Virus record (IMG/VR): IMGVR_UViG_3300028393_000135
Span: 1 to 41,003 of that record
Strand: one strand, 5' to 3'
From: a virus
Length of the DNA: 41,003 nt
Part shown: piece after piece, positions 38,003 to 41,003 of the stretch
Layout: each line of letters begins with the position of its first letter
How positions within the stretch are numbered: the first letter of the stretch is position 1
The notes under the pieces: generated by a model
Database searches by the model: none
Seen by the model: only the letters and a program-made list of their open reading frames with translations
What the model was told of the DNA's origin: nothing
Position numbers and translations under genes: made by a program

Positions 38003-38907
38003 TACATTCTCCTTATCAGTTCAGGCAGTTGGTCGTATTCTTCGGGTCTGAGTAGGCAAATGCTGTCATACCAACGGGCATTTTTCCATCGCCAGCAAAC
38101 AAATTCTTCTTTTGGTAGCAAAACAATACATTTCACGCCCAAAGCACCAGCAAGGTGAGCCGTTCCTGTGTCAACGGTCACGATTCCCTTCATGGCTTTC
38201 ATGTGGCTGGCTGTTTGTACCCAGTTTTTCTTCCATCCATCATTAGGAAGTGGGTGAAATAGGCCATCAGAGTTAGGATTGAGCGAATATGCGTCATCTC
38301 CAACCAGTTCAGCCATGTGTTGATGGGCAATAGACTTGATGTAATACAGAGTTTGTTTGGATGCTTCCCAATTTACCCCTATTTTGGGTGGAATATTGCT
38401 AGGCAGGGCGTGTAGATAGCCTTCTGAACCCACAATCTTGTTCCGTGTAACGGGAAATAGCGATTTAACAAGGGGGTGCATCAAAGAAATATAGTACGGG
38501 AGTGACATTGAGCCAATCCAATAGTCAGATTCGTTGGCAATACCCTCTAATCCATTGCTAAACACATCTACAGCGTGTATTTGACCTAATAGGTGGTGCA
38601 ATGTACCTTCTTGCAGGACAACGACCCTAGATGCCCCCAATGCTTTCAAAGCTGGCAAAAATCGGGCAAACATAATGATGTCACCAAATCCCTGTTCCAT
38701 TTGTACGGTGATGGATTTACCTATCAGCGGCTCACCTCTCCATACAGGCATTTTTAAAGCAGGTGCGTAAGGTTGGGCTTGTTTGGCAATAATGTCAGGA
38801 TGCCAGCGGTATTCAAATCCTCTAAATCCAGCTTCATACCTTCCAGCGTGTAAATGCTCGTAAGCTAACTTGTATTGTGCGTCAGCGTCTAATGTAGAAG
38901 TATTAAT
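38002..38907 (-). CDS. Glycosyltransferase-like protein, probable AUU start (right copy)
   Basis: The homologue of 1785-2690, with identical length if started at the ATT at 38907-38905, seven bases after GAGG. It carries the same GKSITVQMEQGFGDI and VTVDTGTAHLAGALGVKC motifs. The ATG at 38751 would remove a conserved TPR-like segment. The 5' part varies around the start (INTSTLDADAQ instead of ITTTALDADSQ), but the ATT and the GAGG are kept. Confidence 0.72.
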   Translation of the reverse strand: MNTSTLDADAQYKLAYEHLHAGRYEAGFRGFEYRWHPDIIAKQAQPYAPALKMPVWRGEPLIGKSITVQMEQGFGDIIMFARFLPALKALGASRVVVLQEGTLHHLLGQIHAVDVFSNGLEGIANESDYWIGSMSLPYYISLMHPLVKSLFPVTRNKIVGSEGYLHALPSNIPPKIGVNWEASKQTLYYIKSIAHQHMAELVGDDAYSLNPNSDGLFHPLPNDGWKKNWVQTASHMKAMKGIVTVDTGTAHLAGALGVKCIVLLPKEEFVCWRWKNARWYDSICLLRPEEYDQLPELIRRM

Positions 38908-39359
38908 ACGGATTCCTCATCGTCTAGTTCCTCTAGGCGTTTGGCTTCCATATACATCAATTGCTCTTGAATAAGAGTTTGTTGTTTTCTGTAAGCTACT
39001 GCCGCAAGGATGTTATCCCGTTGTCTTTCGAGGTAGCTTATAGACCGTTGTAAATCTTCTGTTTCAGCTAACGGTATATCAGCCTTAACCTCTTGTTTTG
39101 ATTGTACTTTAGATTGCTTAACTTTTGCAACAGGCGATACTAGATCACGAATGGATTGTTTACGACTAGCATTAGCATCTTTAATAGCTTGCTCTAGCTT
39201 GCGTTGACGCTCTGCAATCTTTTTGCCTAATCGTTGTGCTCGTAACCATTCTTCTTTGGTAAAGCCATCGCCACCAATTTGCCCTGTTGGGGTCGGTGCT
39301 ACATAGACCTGAAAGGCATTGTTTTGAAACGCATTAGCTTGAAAAGCCGTTGAAAACAT
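38889..39359 (-). CDS. Coiled-coil protein of the fibre/head module (right copy)
   Basis: A 156-aa homologue of 2672-3148: MFSTAFQANAFQNNAFQVYV, then a linker with GQIGGDGFTKEEWLRAQRLG and the same two helical blocks. The start overlaps the fibre stop (TAATG), whereas the left copy starts after the 82-aa partner gene. This position shift accompanies the fibre-tip exchange. Function unknown. Confidence 0.65.
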   Translation of the reverse strand: MFSTAFQANAFQNNAFQVYVAPTPTGQIGGDGFTKEEWLRAQRLGKKIAERQRKLEQAIKDANASRKQSIRDLVSPVAKVKQSKVQSKQEVKADIPLAETEDLQRSISYLERQRDNILAAVAYRKQQTLIQEQLMYMEAKRLEELDDEESVLILLH

Positions 39360-41003
39360 TACAAAACTACCCAGCGTGACCCACTAGAAACTGTCACAGC
39401 TTGACCTGAAGCTACGGTCATTGGCCCTGCACTCATGGCACTTGAGCCGCTAGGGATTGTATAGCTTGCCGATACAGTATTGCTATTTACGACTATGCCG
39501 TTAGTAGCTTGAATGACTGTACCCTTGACGCTATTTGGGGAAGTTCCACCGATAGCAGGGGGGCTAGATAAATCTAATGTGCCGCCAAGTGTCAGGTTGC
39601 CAGTAGAAGTAACCGTACCGCTAAGACTAATTCCTGAAACTGTACCTGTACCGCTTACGCTGGTAACCGTGCCTGAACCCTTGTTATTAAAGGTTGTCCA
39701 ATCGGTGCTAGTCAGATAGCCGTTTACTGAACCTGTAGCGGCTGCCATACTAATTGCTGGGGTTGCACCGCCTGAAGATACAACGGGAGCAGTACCCGTT
39801 ACAGAAGTAACTGTTCCGCTACCTTTGCTATTAAAGGTGTTCCAATCTGTAGAAGTTAGATAACCGCTTACAGAAGTGGTGGCCGCTGGCATTGCAATGG
39901 TAGGTGTTGTACCGCCTGAACTGGTAACAGGGCTGGTTGCCGCTACGGATGTTACATAAGTTCCAGCAGGTTGTTTGCCATTAAATGTAGTCCAATCAGC
40001 ACTTGTAAGGTAGCCATTTACGCTACTTGTGGCGGCTGGCATTGATATAGCAGGAGTATTGCCACCGCTGGAAACTACTGGACTTGTACCAGTTACACTA
40101 GTAACCGTACCACCGCTAGATGGACTTGTGTTGGTAATCGTAAAATTAGGGTATGTACCGCTAGTAGAAATACCTGTACCAGCAGTCAAGACTACAGTTT
40201 GGTCAGGAGCAGTATTGGTAATGTTTAAAGTACCGCTACTGGTAATAGGGCTTCCAGTTACGCTAATTCCTGTACCTGCTGTTGCCGCTACGCTTGTAAC
40301 CGTTCCTACGCTGATTGAGCCACCAAGACTTGTGCTAGTGCCGTTGATGGTAATAGCTGAATTGGCTAATTGTGCGTTAGTTACTGTGCCCGATAAGTCA
40401 GTTGTAGGGATTGTAGAAGCGGCAGTTAAAGCACTTGTTCCGCTACCTTTCACATATCCAGTTAAAGTTGTAGCCCCAGTACCGCCCCTGTTTACTGCAA
40501 CAGTATTGCCATTCCAAGTAGTTGAAGTAATTGAGCCAGCATAATCAAATGTATTGGTAGACCAACTTACATTAGCTGGAGCATAATCATGCCTATCCCA
40601 AGAACCAGCCGCAGTTGCATTAGATAACAAATTAACCCGAACAAGACCACCGCTAGGTACAGAAACAATTAGCGTGTTGGAATTGTTATTAACAGTAATT
40701 GCACCGCTACTTTGGTTGTTATCAAATTCAAATATTTCGCCATTTACTAAAGTGGTTGCATCGGGCAATTTAATTGTTTGACCGCCTGAACCAGTAATAG
40801 TGTATCTGCGTACAGAAGCCGCAGTTGATACTATTTGTGTTCCTGAAGCGGCAGTATTGGTATATCCATCATTAAAAGCATTAGCATTTATGTTTACATT
40901 AGCATCACGCAAAACAACGCTGTTTGCACCACTTGAAGCTGTAACTCCAGTACCACCGTTTGCTACAGGTAAAGCCGTGCCTGAATAAGTTAAAGCCAAT
41001 GTT
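39359..41003 (-). CDS. Tail fibre (right copy, 5' end beyond window)
   Basis: A fibre open to the window edge (547+ residues, N-terminus missing). Its first visible segment (TLALTYSGTALPVANGGTGV) matches residues near 110-130 of the left fibre. About three 48-residue repeats with NGYLTSTDWTTFN(N/G/S)K follow. The C-terminus ends VSASYTIPSGSSAMSAGPMT, then ASGQAVTVSSGSRWVVL, a different tip from the left copy's LMEIAG domain but the same type as the end of 25848-26348. Probably a host-range determinant. Confidence 0.85.
   Translation of the reverse strand, partial: TLALTYSGTALPVANGGTGVTASSGANSVVLRDANVNINANAFNDGYTNTAASGTQIVSTAASVRRYTITGSGGQTIKLPDATTLVNGEIFEFDNNQSSGAITVNNNSNTLIVSVPSGGLVRVNLLSNATAAGSWDRHDYAPANVSWSTNTFDYAGSITSTTWNGNTVAVNRGGTGATTLTGYVKGSGTSALTAASTIPTTDLSGTVTNAQLANSAITINGTSTSLGGSISVGTVTSVAATAGTGISVTGSPITSSGTLNITNTAPDQTVVLTAGTGISTSGTYPNFTITNTSPSSGGTVTSVTGTSPVVSSGGNTPAISMPAATSSVNGYLTSADWTTFNGKQPAGTYVTSVAATSPVTSSGGTTPTIAMPAATTSVSGYLTSTDWNTFNSKGSGTVTSVTGTAPVVSSGGATPAISMAAATGSVNGYLTSTDWTTFNNKGSGTVTSVSGTGTVSGISLSGTVTSTGNLTLGGTLDLSSPPAIGGTSPNSVKGTVIQATNGIVVNSNTVSASYTIPSGSSAMSAGPMTVASGQAVTVSSGSRWVVL
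39660..40110 (-). repeat. In-frame ~144-bp repeats in the right fibre shaft
   Basis: About three repeats of the GTVTSV...TDWTTFN type, related to those at 4065-4660 but with a different order and count of units; one joint reads ADWTTFNGKQPAGTYVTSV. Boundaries are approximate. Confidence 0.65.

Noticed and set aside
40029-40544. Plus-strand 171-codon frame opposite the right fibre
   Set aside because: The same shadow effect as in the left fibre; repeated V-P-L patterns follow the fibre repeats in antisense.
1-41003. CRISPR arrays, insertion sequences, integrase or attachment sites
   Set aside because: No regularly spaced direct repeats, transposase or recombinase genes were seen; the repeated blocks are fibre repeats and the homologous contig ends.

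Overview
The window is tailed-phage DNA (Caudoviricetes). It carries a P22-like short-tail head and DNA-ejection set: terminase, a large portal, scaffold, major capsid protein, tail adaptor, ejection proteins and fibres. It also has a lysis cassette, a Cro-like switch and small early operons. I see no integrase, DNA polymerase, RNA polymerase or tRNA, so replication must lean on the host. The low-to-moderate GC and gene content would fit a phage of a freshwater Gram-negative host, but the host is inference only. Layout: 1-5,576 (minus) holds the start of a capsid gene, then scaffold, a small ribbon-like protein, a glycosyltransferase, a coiled-coil protein, a small fibre partner and a large tail fibre. 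5,576-9,848 (minus) holds portal, a 100-aa protein, TerL and TerS. 9,890-13,482 (minus) holds an ADP-ribosyltransferase-like effector, small basic proteins, a Dps-like protein and a VRR-NUC-like nuclease. 13,540-14,842 (plus) holds a metallophosphoesterase and a SprT-like protease. 14,843-17,193 (minus) is a tightly coupled early/replication operon with many very small genes. 17,252-18,543 (minus) holds a short gene, a strongly structured non-coding stretch, a DUF5672 glycosyltransferase-like gene and a Cro-like repressor. 18,653-22,220 (plus) holds an SSB-like protein, two PD-(D/E)XK nucleases, a lipoprotein and small membrane or zinc proteins. 22,217-23,207 (minus) is lysis. 23,209-34,592 (minus) holds fibres, fibre-assembly proteins, ejection proteins, tail proteins and a GNAT. 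34,692-41,003 (minus) holds a head protein, the major capsid gene, and a second divergent copy of scaffold through tail fibre. Three things stand out. First, the major capsid gene at the right end is split by two short ORF-less group I introns (about 237 and 231 nt). Removing them restores one 327-codon frame, and the left-end copy lacks the first intron. Second, a palindromic operator TTAAG-N4-CTTAA occurs at four places, each inside or beside an early promoter, which defines a probable regulon of the Cro-like protein. Third, about 250 nt at 17,502-17,760 contain nested and crossing inverted repeats (an A-B-A'-B' pseudoknot order) without a convincing gene, a candidate undescribed structured RNA. 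The two ends are homologous but not identical (fibre tip swapped, intron present or absent). The contig therefore probably runs more than once around a roughly 36-kb genome and joins two strains, although a real duplication is not excluded.
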